The notes under the pieces were generated by a model. It was not told the DNA's origin, did not search any database, and saw only the letters and a program-made list of their open reading frames with translations. A program made the position numbers and the translations under genes. 33,547 nt of DNA, taken from NCBI GenBank assembly GCA_902774145.1, contig CACYHC010000003.1, positions 80,254 through 113,800 of the forward strand, written 5' to 3'. Shown one piece after another: positions 18,037-27,099 of the stretch (positions are counted from its first letter, which is position 1; each line of letters begins with the position of its first letter). The DNA comes from an uncultured Bacteroidia bacterium (GTDB lineage: Bacteria > Bacteroidota > Bacteroidia > Bacteroidales > UBA932).

Positions 18037-18631
18037 AATGTACCTCTATGACGCCATGCGAAACCTGGGCGCCATGCTCGATTATGCCGTTCGCTCCTGC
18101 GGGGAAAATCTTGAGCAATTCTGGGCCAGGTTTATCGCCAGCGGGATAGACTGGGATTTTCTGCACGGAAATCCCCGTTATCTGTGCGGACTTTCCGGTA
18201 CGGAACTGGCCCGGGAGGCCGCCCGGAGGACAGGCCCGGAGCTTCCCCTCATCCGAACCCTTACGGACATCGGCAGCCCGGAATACTGGACGGGCTGGAC
18301 CCTGGCTTATCTGCAATGGTCCCTGGGGCTTTCATTTTCCGAAATGGCAGCGAGGGGACTTTCCGTCAGCGACATTTACGCGCATTACAATCCCCTGCAC
18401 GAGGCGGGGGAAGAGCGCGCCCTGCAATTTGCCCTATCGCGGCTGGACAACGGCTCGGAGGGCCGACGGCTCAAGCGAATGAGAAAAGACGCAGGGTTCT
18501 CACAAGAAGAACTTGCCGCCCGCAGCGGCATTCCGCTCCGCACGCTTCGCGCCTATGAACAAGGCCGCATCCCGCTGGAAAAAGCCTCATCCGGCAACTT
18601 GCAGGCCCTTCGCAACGTACTGGGGTTGTAA
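18020..18631 (+). CDS. XRE-type helix-turn-helix protein, partner of the DUF3990-like protein
   Basis: A 203-residue protein; the start at 18020 (MNAYDKM) is chosen because it begins the conserved part and overlaps the partner by 17 bp, whereas an upstream start at 17972 adds 16 residues lying in the partner gene. Residues about 1-125 form an uncharacterised domain with SGTELAREAARRTG, EYWTGWTLAYLQWSLGLSFS and YNPLHEAGEE. From about 145 there is a classic HTH_3 domain (LKRMRKDAGFSQEELAARSG, then LRTLRAYEQGR). It may regulate the operon and neutralise its partner. Similar pairs are, as far as I recall, frequent in gut Bacillota, which would fit horizontal transfer; this was not searched. Confidence 0.78.
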   Translation: MNAYDKMYLYDAMRNLGAMLDYAVRSCGENLEQFWARFIASGIDWDFLHGNPRYLCGLSGTELAREAARRTGPELPLIRTLTDIGSPEYWTGWTLAYLQWSLGLSFSEMAARGLSVSDIYAHYNPLHEAGEERALQFALSRLDNGSEGRRLKRMRKDAGFSQEELAARSGIPLRTLRAYEQGRIPLEKASSGNLQALRNVLGL

Positions 18632-18643
18632 CTGCGCCGAAAA

Positions 18644-18922
18644 TTACAAGACGAAATCGAGGACGATGGGGCGGTGGTCGGAGGGCAGGAAGAGATCTGG
18701 GAACTGCTCGGAGACGACGGGAATCGTCCACTTCTCGTTGACGATCCACGCATCCGTCAGGCACTTATACAGGGCCGGATTACAATACGCATAGTCAACC
18801 CGGCCGGTACCGCGGTTGGAACTATGGAACTCTCCGGTGTAGATACACGTGGTATTTACAAAGATGACGAGTTTTATTCCCCCGTCAATGTCAATTTTGT
18901 AACATAACGGGAGGGGCTTATA
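18644..18922 (-). pseudogene. C-terminal remnant of an endonuclease/exonuclease/phosphatase family protein
   Basis: On the minus strand, 92 open codons end in TAA (18644-18646) and are closed upstream by TGA (18923-18925). The reading includes TGEFHSSNRGTGRVDYAYCN and ends with LPSDHRPIVLDFVL; SDHRPI is the catalytic Asp-His motif at the end of EEP-family proteins, and RVDYAY is the usual strand before it. Nothing N-terminal (NxE, GDFN motifs) remains. The stop lies 12 bp from the end of the XRE gene and the fragment is on the same strand as the NSS transporter operon, so it was probably that operon's last gene. Confidence 0.75.
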
Positions 18923-18944
18923 TCAATTATGTAAAGCGGGGCGC

Positions 18945-20270
18945 CTAGAGCAGGTTTGTGAGGAAAATCACCAGGATAGCAGGAGGCAGCAGGTATTTGA
19001 TGATGAAGTGGAAAGCGGGGAAAAGCGCACTCGCGAGTTTTAGTTTTCCGCCGTTGGTAAATTCGTCGCGCACGTCGGCGCGGTCCATCTTCCAGCCCAC
19101 GAACACCGTAAAGGCCAGCGCGCCGAGCATCATAAACCAGTTGGAAGAAACGTAATCGCAGAAGGCGAACACCCCGCTGCGCAGCGAACACCAGCAGCCC
19201 AGCAGCAGCGCGGCGAGGAAAATCGCCGTGGTGGCCCGCCGCCGCGTCCAGCCCAGCCGCTCCATCAGCATCGAGACGCTCACTTCAATCATTGAAATTT
19301 CCGAAGTGATGGCCGCGATGAGAATCGTCAGAAAAAACGCTACGGCCACCGTGCGACCCAGCAGCGGCGAACTCGCGCTCATCTGTGCAAAAATGTACGG
19401 GATGCCCTCGAACACCAGCGAAGGACCGGCCTCGGGCGCCAGTCCCGCGGAAAACACGGCCGGCATCACCACAAAACCCGCGATGATGGCGAACATCACG
19501 TCGAAAACGAGGGTCAGCACGCTCGTCCCGAGAATGTTCTGCGACTTCTTCATATAAGAAGAATAGGTCAGCACCACGCCCATACCGATGGACATCGAGA
19601 AAAACGACTGTCCCAGCGCACAGGCGATACCCCGGGGCGTCAGGCGGGAAAAATCCGGCGTCAGGAGATAATCCAGGCCGGCCTGCGCACCGGGCAGCGA
19701 CAGGGAAAAGAACATCATCGCGACAATCAGCACAAAAAGCAGCGGCATACAGATCTTGCTGAAGCGGCCGATACCTTTCTTTACGCCGAGCACGATAATC
19801 ATACAGTTGAACCCGAGAAACAGCGCGTGGGCGAGCAACGGCTCAATGCCCGAGGCGGTCATCCGGCCGAAAATCCCCGCCGCCTCCTCCGGATGGACGG
19901 GATCGAAACCCCGCACGACTGAACGCGCCAGAAAATCCAGCGACCAGCCGCCCACCACACTATAAAAAGAGGTAATGATGAACGCTCCGGCCACGGCCAC
20001 GAGTCCCAGCCATTTCCAGGGCGTACCGGGGGCAAGTGTTTCCAGCGCGTCATAGGTACTTTTGCGCGCCCGCCGGCCAATGATGGATTCCGCCACGAAG
20101 GCCGGCAGCGAAATCAAAAAGGAAAACGCCAGATAAACGATGATGAACGCGGCGCCGCCATACTCCCCCACCATATAGGGGAAGCGCCAGATATTGCCCA
20201 GACCGATGGCGGAACCCGCCAGCGCCAAAATCACGCCCAACCTGCCGAAATGTTCCCTTGACGCCGCCAT
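18945..20270 (-). CDS. Sodium-dependent transporter, NSS (SNF) family
   Basis: A 441-residue inner-membrane protein with about 11-12 hydrophobic segments and the LeuT-fold signature GSAIGLGNIWRFPYMVGEYG in the first helix, where LeuT-type carriers bind sodium and substrate. Bacterial members take up amino acids or related amines with sodium; the substrate is not predictable here. The start overlaps the folA stop by one base (TAATG), and the gene is the last intact member of the minus-strand series 23547-18945. A truncated EEP gene follows on the same strand. Confidence 0.93.
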   Translation of the reverse strand: MAASREHFGRLGVILALAGSAIGLGNIWRFPYMVGEYGGAAFIIVYLAFSFLISLPAFVAESIIGRRARKSTYDALETLAPGTPWKWLGLVAVAGAFIITSFYSVVGGWSLDFLARSVVRGFDPVHPEEAAGIFGRMTASGIEPLLAHALFLGFNCMIIVLGVKKGIGRFSKICMPLLFVLIVAMMFFSLSLPGAQAGLDYLLTPDFSRLTPRGIACALGQSFFSMSIGMGVVLTYSSYMKKSQNILGTSVLTLVFDVMFAIIAGFVVMPAVFSAGLAPEAGPSLVFEGIPYIFAQMSASSPLLGRTVAVAFFLTILIAAITSEISMIEVSVSMLMERLGWTRRRATTAIFLAALLLGCWCSLRSGVFAFCDYVSSNWFMMLGALAFTVFVGWKMDRADVRDEFTNGGKLKLASALFPAFHFIIKYLLPPAILVIFLTNLL

Positions 20271-20758
20271 TACCTTTTCTTATAGACTTCAAATTCAAAG
20301 CGATAGCCGGTCTTCTCGTCCGTCAGCGTCTCCGATACGGAGACCCGCTGCCAGCGCGCAGGATCGATTTCCGGGAAAAAGGCGTCTGCATCGGCAATCA
20401 CCGTATGCACCCGGGTGACATAGAGCGTATCCATATCGTCCAGCGCGGCCCGGTACACCGACGCCCCGCCCATGATAAAGCCCTTTTCCGCAGGCTCGGC
20501 CGCCGCCCAGGCCTCGTCGAAGGAATACACGCAGGTGACCTCCGGAATCGGGTCGCCGCCGAGATTGAGCACAATGTTCTTCCGGTTCTTCAGCGGGCGG
20601 AACGGCAGGGAAAAATAAGTCGTCCGGCCCATAATCACCGGATAGCCTTCGGTTACCCGCTTGAAATACTTCAAATCCTCCGGAAGGTGCCAGGGCAGCC
20701 CCCCCTTCACACCGATGGCCCAATTATCCGCCACCGCTACAATAAGACACTTTTCCAT
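20270..20758 (-). CDS. folA: Dihydrofolate reductase
   Basis: Reduces dihydrofolate to tetrahydrofolate with NADPH, regenerating the cofactor oxidised by the adjacent ThyA. The start is set at 20758 (MEKCLIVAVADNWAIGVKG), giving the normal 162 residues; a longer frame to 20836 runs into thyA. Substrate-site segment LPWHLPEDLKYFK (acidic residue in the usual place), VIMGRTTYFSLPFRPL and the NADPH loop GFIMGGASVYRAAL are all present. The ATG is one base after the thyA stop. The trimethoprim-contact positions are not interpretable with confidence. Confidence 0.95.
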   Translation of the reverse strand: MEKCLIVAVADNWAIGVKGGLPWHLPEDLKYFKRVTEGYPVIMGRTTYFSLPFRPLKNRKNIVLNLGGDPIPEVTCVYSFDEAWAAAEPAEKGFIMGGASVYRAALDDMDTLYVTRVHTVIADADAFFPEIDPARWQRVSVSETLTDEKTGYRFEFEVYKKR

Positions 20759-20759
20759 A

Positions 20760-21554
20760 TCAAACAGCCACCGGCGCCTTAATGGCCGGCCAGGGGTCAT
20801 AGCCCTCCAGTTGAAAATCTTCGTACTTAAAATCAAACACGCTCTTCACTGCCGGATTAAGCCGCATCCGCGGCAGTGCCCGCGGCGTGCGGGAAAGCTG
20901 CTCGGCGACCTGCTCGAAATGATTGAGATAGATGTGCGTATCGCCGGTCGTATGGATAAATTCCCCGGGCTGCAGGCCGCAGCACTGCGCAATCATCATC
21001 GTAAGTAGCGCGTAGGAGGCGATATTGAACGGCACGCCGAGGAAGGTATCCGCACTGCGCTGATAAAGCTGGCACGACAGTTTCCCCTCGGCCACATAGA
21101 ACTGGAACAGGCAATGACAGGGCGGCAGGGCCATTTTGTCCACCTCGCCGGGATTCCAGGCGCAGACCAGCATCCGCCGCGAATCCGGATGGTGCGCAAT
21201 CAGGTCGATGACCTGCGAGAGCTGGTCGATACTGCGGCCGTCCGGCGCAGGCCAGCTGCGCCACTGGTGGCCGTAGACCGGTCCGAGGTCCCCGTTCTCG
21301 TCCGCCCACTCGTCCCAGATGGACACCCCGTTGTCCTTGAGATACTTGATGTTCGTATCGCCGGAAATAAACCACAGCAGTTCGTGGATGATGGATTTGA
21401 GGTGGACCTTCTTGGTGGTCAGCAGCGGAAAGCCCTCGGACAGATCAAAACGCATCTGGTAGCCGAAGACGCTCTGCGTCCCCACACCCGTCCGGTCCGT
21501 CTTCACTACCCCGTTCTCCCGGATATGCCTTAATAAATCCAAATATTGTTTCAT
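20760..21554 (-). CDS. thyA: Thymidylate synthase (ThyA type)
   Basis: Methylates dUMP to dTMP with 5,10-methylenetetrahydrofolate, producing dihydrofolate for the neighbouring folA. The 264 residues are the same length as in E. coli; catalytic Cys146 lies in [12 protein letters not shown], the phosphate-binding arginines in DSRRML (126-127), and [20 protein letters not shown] and GDTHIYLNH are intact. The start overlaps the galM stop by 4 bp. The thyA-folA order is a widespread arrangement. Confidence 0.97.
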   Translation of the reverse strand: MKQYLDLLRHIRENGVVKTDRTGVGTQSVFGYQMRFDLSEGFPLLTTKKVHLKSIIHELLWFISGDTNIKYLKDNGVSIWDEWADENGDLGPVYGHQWRSWPAPDGRSIDQLSQVIDLIAHHPDSRRMLVCAWNPGEVDKMALPPCHCLFQFYVAEGKLSCQLYQRSADTFLGVPFNIASYALLTMMIAQCCGLQPGEFIHTTGDTHIYLNHFEQVAEQLSRTPRALPRMRLNPAVKSVFDFKYEDFQLEGYDPWPAIKAPVAV

Positions 21555-22600
21555 TCAGCGGAAAATGCAAAAATAATCGCCTGGGTGAAGGTTTCGCCGG
21601 CTTTGAGCAAGGTTGAAGGATAGTCCGGCTTATTGGGGCTGTCCGGGAAATGCTGGCACTCGAGCGCCACGGCGCTGTAGTCATGATAGACCGCCCCGTC
21701 CTTGCCGGCAGGACATCCCTCCAGCCAGTTGCCGGTATAAATCTGGATGCCCGGCTGCGTGGAAAAGACCTTCAGGACACGGCCGCTCGCGGGCGACGAG
21801 AGCTCCGCCACCTCCTGCAGCTGACCATCCTGCCAGCCGTCCACCACCCAGCAGGCGTCATAGCCTTTGCCGTAATTCAGCGCCGGGAAATCCGTCTTGA
21901 TATCCCGTCCCAGGGGCTTGGGATTGAGAAAATCCATCGGCGTACCGGCCACCGGCTCGCTGTCCCCGACGGGGATGAGCGTATCGTCGGTAGGCAGGTA
22001 TTCGGACGCATTCAACTTCAACACGTGGTCCAGGACCGAACCCGCACCGTGTCCGTCCAGATTGAAATACGCGTGATTGGTGAGGTTCACCACCGTATCG
22101 GCATCACTCTGCGCGACAAAACTGAGCTCCAGCTCGTTCGCTTCGGTCCAGACATAACGCGCCGTCACCTTCAGGGTGCCGGGATAGCCCATCTCCCCGT
22201 CTGCGGACACATACTGGAACTCCACGGCATCCCCGTCGATGCGGGAATCCCACACCCGGTTCTGGAAGCCCTCCGGACCGCCGTGCAAGTGATTGGGACC
22301 GTTGTTGATGGGCAACTCATACAGCTTGCCGCCCACTTCCAGATGGCCCTTGGCAATCCGGTTGGCGTAGCGGCCGGGACACTTGCCGGCACAGGGACCG
22401 TCCCCGAAATAACTCAGCGGATCTGGATAACCAATCGTAACATCCGCCAGACGGCCCTCCTTGTCCGGCACACAGACCGCCAGGATACCCGCTCCCACAC
22501 TGCCCAGCTGCACCGAAGCGCCACTGGCATTGGTCAGCGTATAACGAAGAATCTCTTTTCCCTCGGGCGAAAGGCCCCAAACTTCCTTTTTGATGTCCAT
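21551..22600 (-). CDS. galM: Galactose mutarotase (aldose 1-epimerase)
   Basis: Interconverts the alpha and beta anomers of galactose and other aldoses, feeding alpha-galactose to GalK (present at 27705-28850). The 349-residue protein shows [31 protein letters not shown] (first catalytic-site His), [15 protein letters not shown] (catalytic His of the family) and, near the C-terminus, [14 protein letters not shown] with the Glu-containing segment. No signal peptide is visible, so it is probably cytosolic, unlike some secreted Bacteroidota mutarotases. The start is 2 bp after the upstream lipoprotein gene and the stop overlaps thyA by 4 bp. Confidence 0.93.
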   Translation of the reverse strand: MDIKKEVWGLSPEGKEILRYTLTNASGASVQLGSVGAGILAVCVPDKEGRLADVTIGYPDPLSYFGDGPCAGKCPGRYANRIAKGHLEVGGKLYELPINNGPNHLHGGPEGFQNRVWDSRIDGDAVEFQYVSADGEMGYPGTLKVTARYVWTEANELELSFVAQSDADTVVNLTNHAYFNLDGHGAGSVLDHVLKLNASEYLPTDDTLIPVGDSEPVAGTPMDFLNPKPLGRDIKTDFPALNYGKGYDACWVVDGWQDGQLQEVAELSSPASGRVLKVFSTQPGIQIYTGNWLEGCPAGKDGAVYHDYSAVALECQHFPDSPNKPDYPSTLLKAGETFTQAIIFAFSAE

Positions 22601-22602
22601 AA

Positions 22603-23547
22603 TTATTGTGTTTTATCGATATAGGCAAGCACTTTTTCGGTAGGCGCATCGCGCAGAATCACCCGCTTGTCCGCATCCAGCAGATAGAGCGATGGAATGG
22701 CGCGCACGCAATAGAGCCGGTCGGCGCGGATCACCCCGTCCGGGTCATAGCCGCTGAACCAACTGTCGGGATAATTCGGGGCATAGGCCTTCCAGGCGTC
22801 GATATCTTCGTCGATATAGAGGTTCATCACCGCCAGGCGGCCGGAAGCGATGCGCTCCGGGATGCCGGGATGCCCCATGACTTCCTCGATAATGCCCTTG
22901 CAGGCGTGACAGCCGGGATTGCTGAAAAAGAGCATCAGCCGCTCGGCGCGAATGGCATACAGCGTTGAAACCCTGCCGTTCAGCATCTTGAAGCGGAAAT
23001 CCGGCACCTGCGCGCCGATGGGGTTCATCGCACACATCCGCGCTTCGTGGCGGTAGGCGGGACGCATGTCCTCCGGCGTCCAGGGACTCCGCACCAGCCG
23101 CTCGACGAAGGGAAGATACAGGTCTTCGCTCCGCATCGGCGAATTGGGGTCGTAGAGGTAGCGGATGACAATCTCGCTGAAGCGGGAGTAAACGTGCTGC
23201 GAAGTATCGGCGGCGTGGCGCGCCTCCATCGCGTCAAAGGCCTTTCCTACCGCTTTTTGCGCTTCCGCGATAGGCAATTCTTCCAACACCCCGCACCAAT
23301 TGGCCAGGGACTGCTCCAGTTCGGGCATCCGGACGCCCAGCAGGGCCGAGCTGTCACAAAGCCCGTCTCCGGCGAAGTAGCCGTCCCAGTAATGCTCCGC
23401 GAACCAGGCGGCACGGGCGGCAGGCTCCACGATCAGGCCCGGAATGGACGCCACGGGAAAAGGGCGCGTCTGCTGCTCTCCGCCGGCAGAACCGGCGCAG
23501 GAAAGACAAAGGACCAGAGTAAGCAGGGCGAAGAATCTCCTTTTCAT
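22603..23547 (-). CDS. Thioredoxin-fold lipoprotein with DUF5106-like N-terminal domain
   Basis: A 314-residue envelope protein (start at 23547, MKRRFFALLTLVLCLSCAG; lipobox ending at a Cys near residue 17, export probable). The N-terminal half (about 30-180) resembles the helical DUF5106 domain found before thioredoxin folds in Bacteroidota. The C-terminal half is a TlpA-like domain with VPDFRFKMLNGRVSTLYAIR and the redox motif CHAC (in NPGCHACKG), followed by a cis-Pro region (VRAIPSLYLLDADKRV). It probably exchanges disulfides in the periplasm. It starts the minus-strand series leading to galM, thyA, folA and the transporter; the functional link is unclear. Confidence 0.78.
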   Translation of the reverse strand: MKRRFFALLTLVLCLSCAGSAGGEQQTRPFPVASIPGLIVEPAARAAWFAEHYWDGYFAGDGLCDSSALLGVRMPELEQSLANWCGVLEELPIAEAQKAVGKAFDAMEARHAADTSQHVYSRFSEIVIRYLYDPNSPMRSEDLYLPFVERLVRSPWTPEDMRPAYRHEARMCAMNPIGAQVPDFRFKMLNGRVSTLYAIRAERLMLFFSNPGCHACKGIIEEVMGHPGIPERIASGRLAVMNLYIDEDIDAWKAYAPNYPDSWFSGYDPDGVIRADRLYCVRAIPSLYLLDADKRVILRDAPTEKVLAYIDKTQ

Positions 23548-23590
23548 CCGACAAAAGCACAAATACGGCTAAAGTTAACCATTTTTATGA

Positions 23591-23598
23591 TAACTTTG
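23591..23598 (+). promoter_or_regulatory. -7 box of the 23607-27708 gene series
   Basis: TAACTTTG matches TAnnTTTG and ends eight bases before the ATG at 23607. It lies in the 59-bp gap between divergently transcribed genes. No exact TTTG was found 19-21 bp upstream. Confidence 0.5.
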
Positions 23599-23606
23599 CC
23601 CTGAAA

Positions 23607-26495
23607 ATGAGAAAAGTTGCCTTACTCCTCATATTTGCTGCGCTTTCCCTTGGCGCAAGCGCGCAGCTCACGATGTCCGGCAGCAATCCGCACAGCGTCC
23701 GCTGGATGCAGTTGGAAACCCCGACGTACCGCGTCATCTATCCCGCGGGAACGGATTCGCTCGCCCGGCGGTTTGCGGCTACCCTGGAGCAGGTGCGCGT
23801 CCCCGTCTCCGGCAGCTCCGGTTTCGTTCCCAACCAGAACTGGAAAAACCGGATGGACGTCATCCTGCACAACTATACCGCCACGTCGAACGGCGTCGTT
23901 ACCTGGACCCCGCGCCGTGCGGAACTCTATACCCTCCCCGACCCCTACGACCCGATTCCCCAGCCTTTCATCGACCACCTGGTCCTCCACGAATCCCGCC
24001 ACATCGCCCAGATGCAGTTTGCCAACCACCGCTGGATGAGACCGTTCCAATGGTTTACCGGGCAGTTGTTCATGGGCGCCGCGGCGGCGCTTTACTGCGG
24101 TCCCGCCTTCTTTGAGGGCGACGCGGTGGTGGCGGAAACGGCCCTTTCCCACAGCGGACGAGGCCGCACCGCCGATTTTCTCGAATACTGGCGGGTCAGC
24201 GCAGACGAGGGGCTTTCACGCAACTGGTGGCAGTGGCGCTGGGGCTCGCTCAACCGCTATACGCCCAATCACTACACCCTCGGCTACATCACGATGGGCG
24301 GTCTGCGTGCCCGCTACGATGCGCCGGACTTCACAAAACACTACTACGACCGGCTCGGGCGGCATTTCTTCCCCTTCTTCAATTTCCAGAAAACGGTGAA
24401 AGAAGTCTCCGGGAAGCGCTTCCGCGACAGTTTCGAAGCGGTAACGGCGATGCTGGACAGCACCTGGACCGCCGAACGCGAAGTACGCGCCCCGTTCCAG
24501 ACCTCCGTCCCGCTGGAACGCACGCCGCGGCACTATACGGAATACGGCGCCACGGTGGCCGGCGACGGCTGCCTCTACGCCGTCAAAGGGTCGATGTCGA
24601 ACATCCGCCACCTCGTGCGCATCCTGCCCGACGGACGCGAAAAGAAACTCTCCGGCTTCGCCTACACCACTTCCAAACTCAATTACGACGCCGCAGGCAA
24701 GCGGCTCTGGTGGAGCGAGAGCGACCCGGACCTGCGCTGGGAGATGAAGGCCTCCTCGGCGATTCGTTTTATGGACGAAAAGGGCCGCACTGGACAGTTG
24801 CTTTCGGGCGTACGCGCCTATCATCCCGCGCCGGCACCGGACGGAGCCTTCCTCGCGGTGACGCTCTTTCCCAACGAAGGCGGCAGCGCCGTCCTGATCC
24901 TGCCGCTGCGCGAAGGGCTGGAGGAATACCGCATCGACGCGCCGGATTCCCTGCAAATCGTCGAGACCGCCTGGACGGAGGAGGGGCTCTACGCCAGCGG
25001 CGTGTCCGCGGCGGGCATCGGCATTTACTCGCTGCCGGACTTTACCCCGGTGCTCGCACCTTCCCGCGTTAAAATCAAGCAGTTGCGCGGAAACGGCGAC
25101 CGCCTTTTCTTTGTCAGCGACCTGGGCGGCGTGAACGAATTCTATTCGCTTGAACCCGCTTCGGGCCGGACGCTCCGCCTGAGTTCCACCCGCAACGGCG
25201 CCTCGAGTTTCTGTTTCCTCGGCGATACCCTCTATTGCAGCGTCCCTTCGAGCCGCGGCCGCCTTGTGCACAAAGTGACGGAAAGGGTTGCGCCCGTCGC
25301 CGCCGATTTCCGCAAGCCCCACCGCTATGCGCTGGCGGAAACGCTCTCGGCGGGAGAACCGCTGCCGGTGGCGGACAGTCTGCCTGCCATCGACGCGGAG
25401 GCAACGCGCTATCGCCGCTTTCCGCACCTTTGGCGGCTGCATTCGTGGCTGCCGTTCTATGTAAATTACGACGCGCTTTCGTCAATGAGTGTGGAGAATA
25501 TCGCTTCGGCGGCGGGGCTCGGTGCAACCGTGTTTTTGCAGAACAGTCTCGGCGATTTCAGCACCATCGCCGGCTATCACGCAGACCCTTCGGGGGGCCG
25601 GTGGGTGCATTCCGGGCACCTGCAGATGACCTATCGCGGCCTGTATCCGGTCTTTGAGCTGAACGCCGATATCAGCAGCCTGCACGCTGAAGCCTATGCC
25701 CTGAAAAAGGACGAGGAAGGGAGGTGGATTCTTCCGCGCACGGACCGGGGCGTCCCGCGGGTGTCCGCTTCGCTGAGTACTTACGTGCCCCTGCGGCGCT
25801 CCGCCTTCGGCCTGACCTACGGCGCGGTGCCGCAACTTTCCCTCGGCATTTCCAACGACACCTTCGAAGGGATGCCGCTCAGCCGGCTTTCCGCGTCGTT
25901 CCGGGCCTATGTGCTGTCGGTGACGCCCGCCTCCTGCATCTACCCCAAGTGGGGCGTCGGGCTGAACGCCGGTTATGCCATGCGGCCGTTCCTGACGGAG
26001 TATTTCCGCTCCAACGCCTATGTGCAGGTGTACGGCTATGTTCCCGGCTTCCAGGAAACCCACGGCATCCGGCTGGCCGTCATCTCGGAGGCGATTACGG
26101 GAAGAGGGGCGCTCTCGGAAGCGTTTGCCGCCACCTCGCCGCGCGGATTACCGGGAATTACCACCGCAATGGCCGGCTACGGACGCCAGGGCAAACTTTC
26201 CTTCGACTATGCCTTCCCCTTCGCCCCGCTGGACTGCGCGCTGGGGCCGGTGGCGTACCTGCGCAACCTCGAGGCCTATGTACAGGCCGACTGGTCCTGG
26301 TACCGGGGCAAAGAGACTTCCGGCAGCCTGGGCAGCCTCGGCGGGACGCTGAACCTCAAGCTCGGCAACCTGCTCTGGATTCCCTACGACACCCGCATCG
26401 GCATTTGCGCCTACTGGAACTTCGGCAACCTGCTGGACCCCGCCGCCAATATGAAACCCTGGTACGTCGGCGCGGTGTTCAGTGTGGATATGTAG
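23607..26495 (+). CDS. Large outer-membrane-type protein: gluzincin peptidase-like domain, propeller and barrel
   Basis: A 962-residue exported protein (signal peptide ending ASAQ at residue 20). Residues about 35-300 look like a gluzincin (peptidase-MA-like) domain: HLVLHESRHIAQ gives the zinc motif His128-Glu129-x-x-His132, and PAFFEGDAVVAE (Glu170) resembles the third-ligand segment WLSEGLA of that clan. Residues about 310-600 are rich in short beta-propeller-like repeats (RILPDGREKKLSGF, RLWWSESDPD) as in TolB-like proteins. From about 620 the sequence becomes aromatic and amphipathic, with alternating strands to the end (GIGICAYWNF-like pattern, ending FSVDM), consistent with an outer-membrane barrel. 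Bacteroidota carry such proteins without known function. Catalytic activity is a prediction from motifs. Confidence 0.65.
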   Translation: MRKVALLLIFAALSLGASAQLTMSGSNPHSVRWMQLETPTYRVIYPAGTDSLARRFAATLEQVRVPVSGSSGFVPNQNWKNRMDVILHNYTATSNGVVTWTPRRAELYTLPDPYDPIPQPFIDHLVLHESRHIAQMQFANHRWMRPFQWFTGQLFMGAAAALYCGPAFFEGDAVVAETALSHSGRGRTADFLEYWRVSADEGLSRNWWQWRWGSLNRYTPNHYTLGYITMGGLRARYDAPDFTKHYYDRLGRHFFPFFNFQKTVKEVSGKRFRDSFEAVTAMLDSTWTAEREVRAPFQTSVPLERTPRHYTEYGATVAGDGCLYAVKGSMSNIRHLVRILPDGREKKLSGFAYTTSKLNYDAAGKRLWWSESDPDLRWEMKASSAIRFMDEKGRTGQLLSGVRAYHPAPAPDGAFLAVTLFPNEGGSAVLILPLREGLEEYRIDAPDSLQIVETAWTEEGLYASGVSAAGIGIYSLPDFTPVLAPSRVKIKQLRGNGDRLFFVSDLGGVNEFYSLEPASGRTLRLSSTRNGASSFCFLGDTLYCSVPSSRGRLVHKVTERVAPVAADFRKPHRYALAETLSAGEPLPVADSLPAIDAEATRYRRFPHLWRLHSWLPFYVNYDALSSMSVENIASAAGLGATVFLQNSLGDFSTIAGYHADPSGGRWVHSGHLQMTYRGLYPVFELNADISSLHAEAYALKKDEEGRWILPRTDRGVPRVSASLSTYVPLRRSAFGLTYGAVPQLSLGISNDTFEGMPLSRLSASFRAYVLSVTPASCIYPKWGVGLNAGYAMRPFLTEYFRSNAYVQVYGYVPGFQETHGIRLAVISEAITGRGALSEAFAATSPRGLPGITTAMAGYGRQGKLSFDYAFPFAPLDCALGPVAYLRNLEAYVQADWSWYRGKETSGSLGSLGGTLNLKLGNLLWIPYDTRIGICAYWNFGNLLDPAANMKPWYVGAVFSVDM

Positions 26496-26504
26496 TGTAA
26501 TGTT

Positions 26505-27089
26505 ATGAAAAACATCATCCTCGACTTCGGCGCGGTGCTTCTGGACTGGAACCCGCATTATGTGTTTGACGCGTACTTCGGCAGCGCAGAAAAGGCCGAC
26601 TGGTTCCTGAATAACATCTGTACGGGCCAGTGGAACGCGCAGATGGACGCCGGGAAGCCCTTTGCCGAGGGCGTGCGCGAACTGACCGCCCTCTACCCCG
26701 AATGGGAGGAAGCCATTGCGCTGTACCAGAAAGACTGGCTGAAGATGATCGGCGAGGAAACGCCCGGAATGTACGAACTGGAATGCGAACTCAAGGCCTG
26801 CGGCTACGGACTGTACGGCCTTACCAACTGGTCTATGGAGACCTTCCCGCTGGTCTGGGACCGTCGCATTTTCACGATCCTGGACGGGATGGTCGTCTCC
26901 GGCGCGGAAGGGGTGGTCAAACCCGACCCTGCCATTTACCGGCTCCTGCTGGAACGCTATTCCCTTACACCCGGCGACTGCCTTTTCGTCGACGACAACA
27001 TCGCCAATGTCCTTGGCGCACGCGCCGTCGGCATTCCCGCCGTTCAATTCACAGGCGCCGAAGACTTACGGAAAATTCTTGCGCTCTAA
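26505..27089 (+). CDS. HAD-superfamily hydrolase (subfamily IA, YihX-like)
   Basis: A 194-residue cytosolic phosphatase of the HAD fold. Motif I is DFGAVLLDW: nucleophile Asp7 is present, while the +2 residue is Gly, as in YihX-type proteins rather than the usual Asp. Motif II is LTNWS, the Lys of motif III is in VVKPDPAIY, and motif IV is FVDDNIANVLGA. The cap domain is helical (about 17-85). YihX-like enzymes dephosphorylate sugar phosphates such as alpha-glucose-1-phosphate; the substrate here is unproven. The gene follows the large barrel protein by 9 bp and precedes the CpXC gene by 10 bp. Confidence 0.88.
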   Translation: MKNIILDFGAVLLDWNPHYVFDAYFGSAEKADWFLNNICTGQWNAQMDAGKPFAEGVRELTALYPEWEEAIALYQKDWLKMIGEETPGMYELECELKACGYGLYGLTNWSMETFPLVWDRRIFTILDGMVVSGAEGVVKPDPAIYRLLLERYSLTPGDCLFVDDNIANVLGARAVGIPAVQFTGAEDLRKILAL

Positions 27090-27099
27090 CCCTTCACCG

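Noticed and set aside
18674-18907. Plus-strand 77-codon open frame after the XRE gene
   Set aside because: The minus-strand reading of the same bases shows a clear EEP-family tail, so this frame is a by-product.
24216-25442. Minus-strand open frame of 408 codons opposite the large barrel protein
   Set aside because: Antisense shadow with no domain; the plus-strand reading has a signal peptide and motifs.
26505-27089. HAD protein with Gly instead of Asp two residues after the nucleophile, first taken as an inactivating change
   Set aside because: DxG at motif I is usual in YihX-like members, so it is not evidence of lost function.
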